Part shown: positions 1 to 8,857 of the stretch, piece by piece | Layout of the letters: the number at the start of each line of letters is the position of its first letter | Position numbering within the stretch: the stretch's first letter is position 1 | Source: Burkholderiales bacterium | Lineage (GTDB): Bacteria; Pseudomonadota; Gammaproteobacteria; Burkholderiales; Casimicrobiaceae | Direction: 5' to 3' | Assembly: GCA_020851235.1 (NCBI GenBank) | Contig: JADZDD010000004.1 | Span: 1 to 64,000, forward strand | DNA length: 64,000 nt | Made by a program: the position numbers and the translations under genes | Notes under the pieces: generated by a model | Databases searched by the model: none | What the model saw: the letters and a program-made list of their open reading frames with translations, nothing else | Told to the model about the DNA's origin: nothing

Positions 1-1057
1 AGGCGCGAACTCCTTCGACGGTCCTGGGCGCGATGTACTCGGATGCCTCGACGTAGACGAATCGCCCCGCCGGATCGACGGCGATTCTCCCTTCCCCGAC
101 GACCGGTGTCCCGATTGGCGCAAGCGCACCCGTCGCCGCGTCGACGGCGTACGCCTTCAGAGCGATGTTGGCAGTGAGATAGACGTACCGCCCAACGGGA
201 TCCACGGCGAGTGCCGAGGCGTGATCGGGTGCCGCATACGGCGATCCGGGCAACGGCGCCAGCGCACCCGTGTCCGCGTCGATCGCGTAGGCCGAGATAG
301 TGCTGGCGAACGTCTTGTAGGCCTGCGTCGCAACGTAGACGAAGCGTCCCGTCGGGTCGACGACCACCGCCAGGGGATTGGGTGCGGTCGCGAACGGCGA
401 GCCGGCGATCCGGGTCAGGGCACCCGTGGCGGCGTCGATCGCGAACGCGGTCACACCGCTGTCGTCCGTGGCGACGGAATACAGGAAGGTGCCGGACGGG
501 TCGACGGCGATCGCACTTGCCGGAGCGCCTCCGGTGGCGAACGGCGAGCCGGGCGCCGGTGTGAGCGTCCGCGTGCCGAAGTCGATACGGTACGCGCAGA
601 CGAAGCCCTGTGTTCCTTGCGCAGTCGCAAAGAAGGTCAGGCGCTGGTTCGGATGGACCGCCACCGCACTCTGCGGAGCGCAACCACCGGGCATCGTGAA
701 CGGCACCCGGACCAGCGTGCCTTCGTCATCCGAATCCTCCGCGTTCGCGCGCGGGGCGGGCTGCGGGAGGGCAGGGTTCGAATCCGGCGGGTCGTCTCTC
801 CACCCCCACAACACCACCTTCGACGCCGCGAGCATCTCGAGAAATTCCTCTTCCTCCTTGATCTTCTCGTTCTCCGCAACAATCATCGCAGTCTCGCGAT
901 CCATTCCCTGCGCGACGTAAAGGCTTGCGCGTGGGGAGTCGTTCGCTTGGAGGTCGAAGCTGTGCGCGGCGGGCAACCATAGCCCTGCCGCAAGCGCGAG
1001 CGATGCCGCCACACGATGTGCCACGCGCGACGGCTTCAGGCGAACGGGACGATTCAT
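1..1057 (-). CDS. Secreted beta-propeller repeat protein, partial (C-terminus outside window)
   Basis: Reading the minus strand from the ATG at 1057 gives 352 uninterrupted codons that run off the left edge, so the C-terminus is missing. The first 34 or so residues look like a Sec signal peptide: a basic start, then a hydrophobic stretch ending near PAAHSF. From about residue 130 a unit of about 45 residues repeats, with the pattern DPSGTFLY, AIDAATGALT and GSPFATG. This is the blade signature of YncE/6-phosphogluconolactonase-like propellers. The family includes lactonases and many surface or periplasmic proteins of unknown role. The sequence does not distinguish an enzyme from a structural propeller. 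The segment at residues 35-100 is acidic and lacks repeats. Confidence 0.75.
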   Translation of the reverse strand, partial: MNRPVRLKPSRVAHRVAASLALAAGLWLPAAHSFDLQANDSPRASLYVAQGMDRETAMIVAENEKIKEEEEFLEMLAASKVVLWGWRDDPPDSNPALPQPAPRANAEDSDDEGTLVRVPFTMPGGCAPQSAVAVHPNQRLTFFATAQGTQGFVCAYRIDFGTRTLTPAPGSPFATGGAPASAIAVDPSGTFLYSVATDDSGVTAFAIDAATGALTRIAGSPFATAPNPLAVVVDPTGRFVYVATQAYKTFASTISAYAIDADTGALAPLPGSPYAAPDHASALAVDPVGRYVYLTANIALKAYAVDAATGALAPIGTPVVGEGRIAVDPAGRFVYVEASEYIAPRTVEGVRA

Positions 1058-1089
1058 GTCACCCCCCTGCCCTGAGGATGACCTGGATG

Positions 1090-1617
1090 CTACTCCCCGG
1101 CTGCCCGCTCAGGAAACAGCACCTCGGTGAAGCCGAACTTGCGCAGGTCGCGGATGCGCTGCGGGTACAGGATCCCGTCCAGGTGGTCGCACTCGTGCTG
1201 CACCACCCGGGCGTGGAAGCCGTCGACCTCGCGCACGATGCGCCGGCCGGCCGGATCGCTGCCCTCGTAGCGCAGGCGCGTGCAGCGCGGCACGAGGCCG
1301 CGCAGGCCGGGCACCGAGAGGCATCCCTCCCAGCCCTCCTCCTCCTCGTCGGTGAGCGGGGTCAGCACCGGGTTGATGAGTTCGGTGTATGGGACGGGCT
1401 CGACGTCGGGATAGCGCGGGTTGGCCTCGACACCAAAGATCACCACGCGTAACGGCACGCCGATCTGCGGCGCGGCGAGTCCCGCGCCGTCGGCGGCGCG
1501 CATGGTGTCGCGCATGTCGTCAAGGAGCGCTTCGAGCTCGCGAGTGGCGAAGCGCTCGACCTCGCGCGCACGCGCGAGGAGTCGGGCGTCGCCCATGCGC
1601 AGGATGTCACGAATCAT
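1090..1617 (-). CDS. def: Peptide deformylase
   Basis: Removes the N-formyl group from nascent proteins in the cytoplasm, using an Fe2+ or Zn2+ centre. The 175-residue length is normal. All three family motifs are present: [10 protein letters not shown] at residues 44-53, EGCLSVPG at 97-104 (metal-binding Cys99) and HECDH at 141-145 (two metal His and the catalytic Glu). It lies 24 bp downstream of the methylthioinosine phosphorylase gene on the same strand and is probably cotranscribed with it. It is not next to fmt, the partner of def in many genomes, so it may be a second deformylase. Identification is firm. Confidence 0.95.
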   Translation of the reverse strand: MIRDILRMGDARLLARAREVERFATRELEALLDDMRDTMRAADGAGLAAPQIGVPLRVVIFGVEANPRYPDVEPVPYTELINPVLTPLTDEEEEGWEGCLSVPGLRGLVPRCTRLRYEGSDPAGRRIVREVDGFHARVVQHECDHLDGILYPQRIRDLRKFGFTEVLFPERAAGE

Positions 1618-1641
1618 CGATCGCCTCGCTGCGCATGACCC

Positions 1642-2379
1642 TCACCAGGCCGGCGCGATGTGATCGAGCAGCGTGCGCACGTGGCTCATGCCGGCTTCGA
1701 GGACCTGGGCGATGCCGGCAAGCGAAATCGCCTGCGCGCTGTCGCCGCGGCCCGCAGCGTGATTCACCACCACGCAGATGACGGCGTATGGCAGGTCGAG
1801 TTCACGGGCAAGGACCGCCTCGGGCATCCCCGTCATGCCGACCAGCGTCGCGCCGTCGCCTTCCATGCGTGCGACCTCGGCGGCGGTTTCGAGTCGCGGA
1901 CCGTTGACGGCGCCGTACACCCCACCGTCGCGCAGGGGGAGCCTCGCGGCCGCCGCTGCGGCGAGGCACTTGGCCCGCAGCCCCGGATCGTACGGTTGCG
2001 TGAAGTCGACATGGACGACCTTGCCTTCGCCGCCGTCGAAGTACGTCGCCTCGCGGCCGGCCGTGTAGTCGATCAGCTGGTCCGGCAGCACGAGGTCGCC
2101 GGGCGAGCAGTCGCGGATGCCGCCCACCGAAGCGACCGCGAGAATGCCGGTGGCGCCCCGTTGCTTGAGCGCCCAGACGTTGGCCCGGTAATTCACGCGG
2201 TGGGGCGGAATGGTGTGACCGTGTCCGTGGCGCGCCAGGAAGACGACTTCCACACCGGCGACCTCACCGAAGAGGAGCGTGGACGACGGGTCACCGTACG
2301 GGGTGCGAACCACCTCGCGGTGCGCGACCGCAAGCGTCGATAACCGGGTCAGCCCGCTGCCGCCGATGATGGCAAGCAT
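1642..2379 (-). CDS. S-methyl-5'-thioinosine phosphorylase (MTAP/PNP family)
   Basis: Phosphorolysis of a methylthio-nucleoside, part of recycling 5'-methylthioadenosine made in polyamine and acyl-homoserine-lactone synthesis. The protein has 245 residues. It starts with MLAIIGGSGL and carries RHGHGHTIPPHRVNYRAN and VGMTGMPEA, typical of the trimeric MTAP/PNP-II fold. Length and sequence closely follow the Pseudomonas methylthioinosine phosphorylase as I remember it, and GMTGMPEA with an NHAAG segment favours the hypoxanthine-type substrate over methylthioadenosine. That preference is inference. An AAGGAAGC ribosome site precedes the ATG. It is transcribed ahead of def and divergently from pilU. 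Confidence 0.85.
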   Translation of the reverse strand: MLAIIGGSGLTRLSTLAVAHREVVRTPYGDPSSTLLFGEVAGVEVVFLARHGHGHTIPPHRVNYRANVWALKQRGATGILAVASVGGIRDCSPGDLVLPDQLIDYTAGREATYFDGGEGKVVHVDFTQPYDPGLRAKCLAAAAAARLPLRDGGVYGAVNGPRLETAAEVARMEGDGATLVGMTGMPEAVLARELDLPYAVICVVVNHAAGRGDSAQAISLAGIAQVLEAGMSHVRTLLDHIAPAW

Positions 2380-2525
2380 GACAATTGCTTCCTTTCGCTG
2401 GATGGCGCCGCGGCCCGCACACCAGCCGCCTCGGCTTCAAGTGGATCTTCACCACGTTTCATGACAATATCATGGCAGAAGCCAGGGCTCGCGGCCCGGT
2501 TGCGCGTGAGGAAGCACCCGTACTC

Positions 2526-2539
2526 GTGACCCGGGTCAC
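2526..2539. promoter_or_regulatory. Perfect 14-bp palindrome in a divergent intergenic region
   Basis: GTGACCCGGGTCAC is a perfect palindrome between the divergent phosphorylase and pilU genes, about 63 bp before the pilU ATG. Further GTGAC words follow at about 2551 and 2564. It is a plausible operator for a dimeric regulator, but chance occurrence in GC-rich DNA cannot be excluded. Confidence 0.35.
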
Positions 2540-2602
2540 CCGCGGCGCCGCGTGACGCGTCGCCGTGACACGAAGCCGGCGCGCCGGCGCACAAGGAATC
2601 GC

Positions 2603-3772
2603 ATGTACCTCGATCGCCTGTTCAAGCTGATGGCAGAGAAAGAGGCCTCCGACCTCTTCATCTCCTGCGGTGCACCGATCAACCTCAAGATCAACGGCGT
2701 GGTCCAGCCGGTGTCGACGCACCCGATGGACATGGAGACGGTGCGGCGCATCGCCTACGAGCTCATGAGCAAGGAGCAGGCGCGCGAGTTCGAGAACTCG
2801 CTGGAGATGAACCTCTCCCACCTCGATCGCTCGGTGGGCAACTTCCGCGTCAACATCTTCCGCCAGCGCGGCACGATCTCGCTCGTCATCCGCTACGTGC
2901 GCAGCAGCGTGCCGCCGTTCGAGCAACTCAAGCTGCCCGCGGTGCTGCTCGACCTCGTGATGGCCAAGCGCGGGCTGGTGCTCCTCGCCGGCGCGACGGG
3001 GTCGGGGAAGTCGACCACGCTCGCCGCAATGATCGACCATCGTAACTCGACGCGATCGGGGCACATCCTCACGATCGAGGATCCGATCGAGTACCTCTTC
3101 GAGCACAAGCTGAGCATCGTCAACCAGCGCGAGATCGGCGTCGACACCACGACGTACGCGTCGGCGCTGCAAAACGCGCTGCGCGAAGCGCCCGATCTCA
3201 TCATGGTTGGCGAGGTGCGCGACAAGGAGACGATGCAATCGGCGCTGCTGCACACGCTGACCGGGCACCTCTGCCTCACCACGATCCACGCCAACAACAG
3301 CTACCACGCGCTGTCGCGCATCATCAACCTCTTCCCGCACGACGCCCGCTCCGCGGTGCTGTCGGACCTCTCGATCGGGCTGCGCGCGATCGTTTGCCAG
3401 CGGCTGATCCGCAACCGTGACGGCGAGCAACAGCCCGCCGTGGAGATCCTGCTCAACACGTCGCTCATCGCCGAGCTCATCAAGAACGGCGAGTTCACCC
3501 AGATCAAGGAAGCGATGGAGCAGTCGCTGTATCCCGGATCGCAGACCTTCGAGCAGTCGCTGTGCCGGCTCTACCTCGACGGGGTCATCACCTACGACGA
3601 GGCGATGGCGGGCTCCGATTCGCCGACCAACCTCGCCTGGCTCATCAACCAGAGCAGTCCGACGTCGCGCATCGACGCCATGGCCGCTTCGACCCCCCGC
3701 GAAGGCGGGCAGCCCGGCGCCGACTTCGCATCGATGACGATCGATCCGGCACTGCTCGACCGCACGCACTGA
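2603..3772 (+). CDS. pilU: Type IV pilus retraction ATPase, PilT/PilU family
   Basis: Hexameric ATPase acting at the cytoplasmic base of type IV pili; PilU supports PilT-driven retraction and twitching. The frame is open further upstream, but the ATG at 2603 ([10 protein letters not shown]) is preceded by AAGGA at a good distance and matches the family N-terminus, giving 389 residues. Walker A is GATGSGKST near residues 133-141. The Asp/Glu box (TIEDPIEY), Walker B region ([10 protein letters not shown]) and His box ([13 protein letters not shown]) follow in order. The start resembles PilU more than PilT. No pilT lies next to it, although the two are usually adjacent, so this copy stands alone. 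Confidence 0.85.
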   Translation: MYLDRLFKLMAEKEASDLFISCGAPINLKINGVVQPVSTHPMDMETVRRIAYELMSKEQAREFENSLEMNLSHLDRSVGNFRVNIFRQRGTISLVIRYVRSSVPPFEQLKLPAVLLDLVMAKRGLVLLAGATGSGKSTTLAAMIDHRNSTRSGHILTIEDPIEYLFEHKLSIVNQREIGVDTTTYASALQNALREAPDLIMVGEVRDKETMQSALLHTLTGHLCLTTIHANNSYHALSRIINLFPHDARSAVLSDLSIGLRAIVCQRLIRNRDGEQQPAVEILLNTSLIAELIKNGEFTQIKEAMEQSLYPGSQTFEQSLCRLYLDGVITYDEAMAGSDSPTNLAWLINQSSPTSRIDAMAASTPREGGQPGADFASMTIDPALLDRTH

Positions 3773-3839
3773 CGTCCGCGCGGAAGCACCCGCGGTATCC
3801 CGGCGGGATGGCAGCGCTCGCGTGCGGTACCATCGGCCG

Positions 3840-4988
3840 ATGACCGCCGCTTGCGATCCGACGCTCGCCCTCACCCGCGACCTCGTCGCATTGCGCTCGC
3901 TCACGCCCGACGACGCCGGTTGCCAGTCGCTCCTCGCCGCGCGTCTGGCACCGCTCGGATTCTCCTGCGAGACGATACGTTCCAACGGCGTCACGAATCT
4001 TTGGGCGCGGCGCGGCAAGCGTGCCCCGCTCGTGTGCTTTGCCGGCCATACCGACGTGGTGCCGACCGGGCCGCTCGACGCCTGGCGATCGGATCCCTTC
4101 GTCGCCACCGAGCGCGACGGCAACCTGTACGGCCGCGGCACCGCGGACATGAAATCCTCGCTCGCGGCCTTCGTCGTCGCGATCGAGGCCTTCGTCGCCT
4201 GCCACCCGGACGCGCCCGGTTCGATCGCGCTCCTCGTAACCTCGGACGAAGAGGGGCCAGCCACCGACGGCACGGTCAAGGTCGTCGAGCGCCTGGCCAC
4301 GCGCGGCGAGCGCATCGACTACTGCGTGATCGGCGAGCCCTCGTCGGTCGCGCACCTCGGTGACATGATCAAGAACGGCCGGCGCGGCACGCTGTCGGGC
4401 CGACTCGTCGTGCGCGGCGTGCAGGGTCACGTCGCGTATCCGCATCTCGCGCGCAATCCGATCCACGAGCTCGCTCCGGCACTCGCCGAACTCGCGACCA
4501 CCGCCTGGGATGCGGGCGATGCGTACTTCCCCCCGACGTCGTTCCAGTGCTCGAACATCCACGCCGGCACCGGCGCCACCAACGTCATTCCGGGGACGGC
4601 GGAAGTGCTGTTCAACTTCCGCCACTCGCCGCAAAGCCCACGCGAGACGCTGGTCGAGCGCATGGAGGCGATCTTGCAGCGCCACGGCCTCGACTGCGAG
4701 CTCACCTGGACGGGCTGGGGCAAGCCGTTTCTCACCCCGCGGGGACGGCTCGTCGACGTCGCTGCCGCGGCGATCGGCGAGGTCACCGGCCGCAGTCCCG
4801 AGCTGTCGTGCACCGGCGGCACGTCGGACGGTCGTTTCCTCTGCGACGTGTGCGACGAACTGGTCGAGCTCGGCCCGGTGAACGCGTCGATCCACCAGAT
4901 CGACGAGCACGTGCGCATCGCCGACCTCGCGCCGCTCGCGCGCATCCACACGCGCATCCTCGAACGCCTGCTCCTGGAGGCGCCATGA
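3840..4988 (+). CDS. dapE: Succinyl-diaminopimelate desuccinylase
   Basis: Hydrolyses N-succinyl-LL-2,6-diaminopimelate to LL-diaminopimelate in lysine and peptidoglycan synthesis. It is a di-zinc M20-family enzyme of 382 residues with the ATG at 3840; an in-frame GTG at 3822 is a less likely alternative. Metal and catalytic motifs are visible: [33 protein letters not shown] (catalytic Glu pair) and, near the C-terminus, [11 protein letters not shown], which supplies a His ligand. A TACCAT hexamer just upstream could be a -10 element. The stop overlaps the prmB start (ATGA), so the two genes are translationally coupled. Confidence 0.92.
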   Translation: MTAACDPTLALTRDLVALRSLTPDDAGCQSLLAARLAPLGFSCETIRSNGVTNLWARRGKRAPLVCFAGHTDVVPTGPLDAWRSDPFVATERDGNLYGRGTADMKSSLAAFVVAIEAFVACHPDAPGSIALLVTSDEEGPATDGTVKVVERLATRGERIDYCVIGEPSSVAHLGDMIKNGRRGTLSGRLVVRGVQGHVAYPHLARNPIHELAPALAELATTAWDAGDAYFPPTSFQCSNIHAGTGATNVIPGTAEVLFNFRHSPQSPRETLVERMEAILQRHGLDCELTWTGWGKPFLTPRGRLVDVAAAAIGEVTGRSPELSCTGGTSDGRFLCDVCDELVELGPVNASIHQIDEHVRIADLAPLARIHTRILERLLLEAP

Positions 4989-5881
4989 TTCCGGCGGACG
5001 AGCTCATCACGCTGCGCGACTGGCTGCGCTACGCCGTCTCGCGCTTCGGCGAGAGCAAGCTCGCCTTCGGCCACGGCAGCGGCGAGGCCTACGACGAGGC
5101 CGCCTACCTCCTGCTGCACGCGCTGCACCTGCCGCTCGACGCCCTCGAGCCTTTCCTCGATGCGCGGCTCACGGCCGGCGAGCGCGAGCGCGTCGGCGAG
5201 GTCTTTGCGCGGCGTATCGACGAGCGCATCCCGGCGGCCTACCTCACGCGCGAGGCATGGCTCGGCGACTTTCGCTTCTACGTCGACGAGCGCGTGATCA
5301 TCCCGCGCTCGTACATCGCCGAACTCATCCCCGGCGCGCTCGAGCCTTTCGTCGGGCCGGCGGACGAGGTCGTGACCGCGCTCGACATGTGCACCGGATC
5401 GGGCTGCCTTGCCATCCTCCTCGCGCATGCCTACGAGCGCGCCGACATCGACGCCGTCGACATCGCCTCCGACGCGCTCGCGGTCGCGCAGCGCAACGTC
5501 AGCGATTACGGCCTCGCGGCGCGGATCAACCTCATCCGCTCGAACCTCTTCGAGAACGTCCCGGAGAAGAGCTACGACCTCATCATCTGCAATCCGCCGT
5601 ACGTGGACGCACGTGCGATGGAGACGCTGCCGGCCGAGTACCGGCATGAGCCCACGCTCGCGCTGGCCGGCGGCGACGATGGGCTCGATGCCGTACGCGT
5701 CCTGCTGCGCGAGGCGCCGCGCTTCCTCGACCACGGCGGCGCGCTCGTCGTCGAGATCGGGCACCATCGCGCGGCGGTCGAAGCGGCGTTTCCGCGGCTC
5801 GCACTGACCTGGCTCGCAACGGCAACGAAGGAGGACGGCGTGTTCGTCGTCACCCGCGAAGAGCTCGTGGCCGGGCGTTAG
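4985..5881 (+). CDS. prmB: 50S ribosomal protein uL3 N5-glutamine methyltransferase
   Basis: SAM-dependent methylation of a glutamine side chain on ribosomal protein L3 (PrmB) or, in the sister family PrmC, on release factors. The protein has 298 residues. An N-terminal helical substrate-binding region is followed by a Rossmann methyltransferase domain with [15 protein letters not shown] (SAM motif I) and NPPYVD, the NPPY signature of glutamine/adenine N-methyltransferases. [19 protein letters not shown] and [12 protein letters not shown] favour PrmB over PrmC. The start overlaps the dapE stop by four bases and has GGAGG upstream. Confidence 0.87.
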   Translation: MIPADELITLRDWLRYAVSRFGESKLAFGHGSGEAYDEAAYLLLHALHLPLDALEPFLDARLTAGERERVGEVFARRIDERIPAAYLTREAWLGDFRFYVDERVIIPRSYIAELIPGALEPFVGPADEVVTALDMCTGSGCLAILLAHAYERADIDAVDIASDALAVAQRNVSDYGLAARINLIRSNLFENVPEKSYDLIICNPPYVDARAMETLPAEYRHEPTLALAGGDDGLDAVRVLLREAPRFLDHGGALVVEIGHHRAAVEAAFPRLALTWLATATKEDGVFVVTREELVAGR

Positions 5882-5887
5882 CCGTCG

Positions 5888-7576
5888 ATGCGCGCACTGC
5901 GTACCGGTGGCGAGATCCTCGTCGCCAACCTCGTCGCGCAAGGTGCCGACCTCGCCTTCGGTGTCCCCGGGGAGAGCTATCTCGCCGTGCTCGATGCGCT
6001 CGCCGACGTTGCCGACCGTCTGCGCTTCATCGTCTGTCGGCAGGAAGGCGGTGCCGCCTACATGGCCGAGGCGTACGGCAAGCTCACGCGTCGCCCCGGC
6101 ATCGCGTTCGTGACACGCGGACCCGGCGCCACCAACGCGGCGATCGGCATCCATACGGCGCTCCAGGATTCGACCCCGCTCGTCCTGTTCGTGGGACAGG
6201 TTGGTGGCGCGATGGTCGACCGCGAGGCGTTCCAGGAGGTCGACTACCGGCGGATGTATGGCAGCCTCGCCAAGTGGGTCGCGCAGATCGACCGTGCCGA
6301 GCGCATCCCCGAGTACGTCGCGCACGCGTTCCGGGTCGCCATGTCGGGGCGGCCAGGGCCGGTCGTCCTGGCACTGCCCGAGGACATGTTGACCTCGCGC
6401 GCCGCGGTCGTCGATGCGCCGCGCGTCGAACCGATCGAGGCGGCGGCATCGGCCGAGGCCGTCGCCGAGGCGCACGCGATGCTCGCCGCCGCGACGCGCC
6501 CGCTCGTCATCGTCGGCGGCAGCCGCTGGACCCCCGAGGCGCACGCGGCGTTGGCGCGCTTTGCCACGCTCCATCGATTGCCCGTCGCCTGCGCGTTTCG
6601 CCGGCAGGAACTGTTCGATCACCGCGATCCACACTACGCGGGTGACGTCGGGATCGCCATCGATCCCGCACTCGCCGCGCGGGTGCGCAACGCCGACGTG
6701 CTCCTCGTGCTGGGAGAGCGGCTGGGCGAGATCACGACGGGCGGCTACACGCTGCTCGCCGTGCCGAATCCGACACAGCGGTTGATCCACGTGCACCCGT
6801 CGCCGGACGAACTCGGCCGCGTGTACCAGCCCGCCCTGCCCATCGCCGCCACGCCGCACGCCTTCCTCGCCGCGGCACTGGCGTTGCCTGCGCCCACGAC
6901 GCCGGCGTGGGCGGCCGACCTTGCGAAGATTGCCGCCGAGCGCGAAGCCTGGCGCAGGCCGCGTGCCGTGCCCGGCGCCGTCGACCTGTGGCAGATCGTC
7001 CTGTGGCTCGACGAACGTCTTCCCGCCGATGCCATCATCACCAATGGTGCGGGCAACTACACGACGTGGCTGCACCGGTTGTATCGCTACCGAAGCCTCG
7101 GTTCGCAGCTCGCGCCGTATTCGGGCGCGATGGGTTACGGCGTGCCGGCCGCGGTGGCGGCCAAGCTCGTGCATCCTGCGCGTCCGGTGCTCGCGTGGAG
7201 CGGCGATGGCTGCTTTCTCATGAACGGACAGGAACTCGCCACCGCCGTTCAGTATGGCCTCGGCATCGTGTTCGTCGTGATCGACAACGGCATGTACGGG
7301 ACGATCCGCATGCACCAGGAGCGCCGGCACCCCGGACGCGTGTCTGGCACGTCGCTACGCAACCCCGACTTCGCGGCGCTCGCCCGAGCCTTTGGTGCGA
7401 CGGGTGAAACGGTGGCGCACACGGCGCAGTTCGCGCCGGCCTTCGAGCGCGCCCTCGCCTCGACCCGCGCCGGCGTGCCGGCACTGCTGCACGTCAAGGT
7501 CGATCCCGAGGCGCTCACGATGGGCGCGACGCTGGCTGCGCTGCGGGCGCAGGGCGAGGCGGCGCGCGAGACGTGA
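5888..7576 (+). CDS. Thiamine-diphosphate-dependent enzyme, acetolactate synthase-like
   Basis: A 562-residue member of the ThDP decarboxylase/synthase superfamily, with the usual order of pyrimidine-binding, central and pyrophosphate-binding domains. Glu53 in CRQEGGAAYMAEAYG is the expected cofactor-activating glutamate. GDGCFLMNGQELATA followed by IDNGMYG forms the Mg-pyrophosphate site. The gene starts 6 bp after prmB and is probably in the same transcript. No ilvN-type regulatory subunit is adjacent and the protein is not specific enough to be called IlvB. Candidates are a catabolic acetolactate synthase, a benzoylformate-decarboxylase-like enzyme or another ketoacid lyase. The substrate cannot be named from sequence. 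Confidence 0.8.
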   Translation: MRALRTGGEILVANLVAQGADLAFGVPGESYLAVLDALADVADRLRFIVCRQEGGAAYMAEAYGKLTRRPGIAFVTRGPGATNAAIGIHTALQDSTPLVLFVGQVGGAMVDREAFQEVDYRRMYGSLAKWVAQIDRAERIPEYVAHAFRVAMSGRPGPVVLALPEDMLTSRAAVVDAPRVEPIEAAASAEAVAEAHAMLAAATRPLVIVGGSRWTPEAHAALARFATLHRLPVACAFRRQELFDHRDPHYAGDVGIAIDPALAARVRNADVLLVLGERLGEITTGGYTLLAVPNPTQRLIHVHPSPDELGRVYQPALPIAATPHAFLAAALALPAPTTPAWAADLAKIAAEREAWRRPRAVPGAVDLWQIVLWLDERLPADAIITNGAGNYTTWLHRLYRYRSLGSQLAPYSGAMGYGVPAAVAAKLVHPARPVLAWSGDGCFLMNGQELATAVQYGLGIVFVVIDNGMYGTIRMHQERRHPGRVSGTSLRNPDFAALARAFGATGETVAHTAQFAPAFERALASTRAGVPALLHVKVDPEALTMGATLAALRAQGEAARET

Positions 7577-7579
7577 GGC

Positions 7580-8116
7580 TCAGGCGCGCAGCGCGCGTCC
7601 GAGCACGATGCGCCAGAAGCCGCCGTAGACGAGCGTGATGCCGACGAGGAGCCCGACGAAGGTGAACGAGCTGTCGGGCCAGCCATTGGCGATGAGCAAG
7701 GCGATCACCACCGACAGGACACCGTCGAACATGACCCAGCCCCACCCGCGTCGCGGCTTGATGCGCCAGGCGAGCAGCAGCGCCGAGACGCCGTGCATGA
7801 AGATGAACGCACCGATGGCCAGCGCAATCGACGCCACGCCGACGACCGGGCGCACCAGCAGGAAGATGCCAAGCAACAGCGTGAGCACCCCGAGGAGGAC
7901 CTTGAGGCGCAACCCCTCCCTGGCGCGATCCTGGATTGCGTAGATCACTTCCACGATCCCGGCAAAGACGAGCAGCCACGCGAACATGAGGTTGAAGGCG
8001 ATCGCGGCAATCACCGGCTGCACGATGGCGAGGACGCCGGCCAGAATCAGCAGCACACCCCAGACGATCGCGCCCCGACCGACGCGATCGGCGATGGGCG
8101 CAGCGGAATCGGCCAT
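7580..8116 (-). CDS. HdeD-like (DUF308) inner-membrane protein
   Basis: A 178-residue protein made almost entirely of hydrophobic helices, about six, separated by short charged loops (QDRAREGLR, WRIKPRRGW). This is the DUF308/HdeD layout with its internally repeated three-helix unit. E. coli HdeD is linked to acid resistance, but most family members have no known function. AAGGG lies 8 bp before the ATG. The gene converges with the ThDP enzyme, their ends 3 bp apart. The ion-channel gene lies upstream on the same strand with 39 bp between, so the two may be cotranscribed. Confidence 0.78.
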   Translation of the reverse strand: MADSAAPIADRVGRGAIVWGVLLILAGVLAIVQPVIAAIAFNLMFAWLLVFAGIVEVIYAIQDRAREGLRLKVLLGVLTLLLGIFLLVRPVVGVASIALAIGAFIFMHGVSALLLAWRIKPRRGWGWVMFDGVLSVVIALLIANGWPDSSFTFVGLLVGITLVYGGFWRIVLGRALRA

Positions 8117-8155
8117 GGCAAGTGCCCTTTCGATGGTGACGGGAAAGCGCGGATG

Positions 8156-8785
8156 CTATTCAACTTCGCCGGAATCGGCAACACGCGGCGTCGCAGTGTC
8201 GTGCCCGAGCGCGAGATCCTTGACGCGCTGACAACGCGCGACGATGGTGACGAGCACGCTGCCCGACCAGCCGAAGGTGAACAGGCCCGACATGGCGATG
8301 ATCGGTGCGAGCATCTCCCACCCCTGCGGCAGCACGAACGCGCCGTAGCCCACGGTGGTGTAGGTATTGCCGGCGAAGAAGCCCGCCGTGCGCCAGTCGG
8401 TGACGAGCCCGCCGTAGACGAGCGAGCTCGCCCACGCCATCGTCTCCGCAAGGTGGAGGACAAGGAGCAGCAAGACCGAGAGCGCCATCACGACGTCGGC
8501 GTGCCACACGCGCGGGCGCGCCGTGATCGCGCGCATGCGCCGCGAGACGATGTCCGTAACCACGCGCACTCCGGCGGAATGGATGAGGATGATGGCGACG
8601 AGCATCGCGCCGCCGAAAGCGATATCCGCAGCCGGAAGCGCCTGCGCGAGGTGCTGTACGAACGACAAGCCGGCAACGTCGGTGGGGACGGCGCCAAGTG
8701 CGGTGGCCGCGCCGTCGAGACCCGTGGCGGGTGCTGAGGCGGTCGACGCCGGGCCTGCGGCAAGGTTTTGAGTCGAGACACTCAT
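8156..8785 (-). CDS. Two-helix potassium-channel-type membrane protein
   Basis: A 209-residue protein with a low-complexity Ala/Thr-rich N-terminus, then hydrophobic segments near residues 55-75, 98-118 and 155-183. Between the last two lies a pore loop with TTVGYG at residues 143-148, the canonical K+ selectivity filter. This places it with simple ion-channel (Ion_trans_2-type) proteins. There is no RCK/TrkA-N or cyclic-nucleotide regulatory domain, so gating is unknown. It precedes the HdeD-like gene on the same strand. The selectivity call rests on the filter motif alone. Confidence 0.78.
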   Translation of the reverse strand: MSVSTQNLAAGPASTASAPATGLDGAATALGAVPTDVAGLSFVQHLAQALPAADIAFGGAMLVAIILIHSAGVRVVTDIVSRRMRAITARPRVWHADVVMALSVLLLLVLHLAETMAWASSLVYGGLVTDWRTAGFFAGNTYTTVGYGAFVLPQGWEMLAPIIAMSGLFTFGWSGSVLVTIVARCQRVKDLALGHDTATPRVADSGEVE

Positions 8786-8857
8786 GAGGATCGTTCCCGG
8801 GTCGAGGTCTTGCGAAGGGATGGTGACGCAGGCCCGCTCGCGCGCGACGCGAGGGTG

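Noticed and set aside
4427-7330. 967-codon open frame on the minus strand
   Set aside because: It is antisense to dapE, prmB and the ThDP enzyme, all with full family motifs. The product is Arg/Asp-rich with no recognisable domain, typical of shadow frames in GC-rich DNA.
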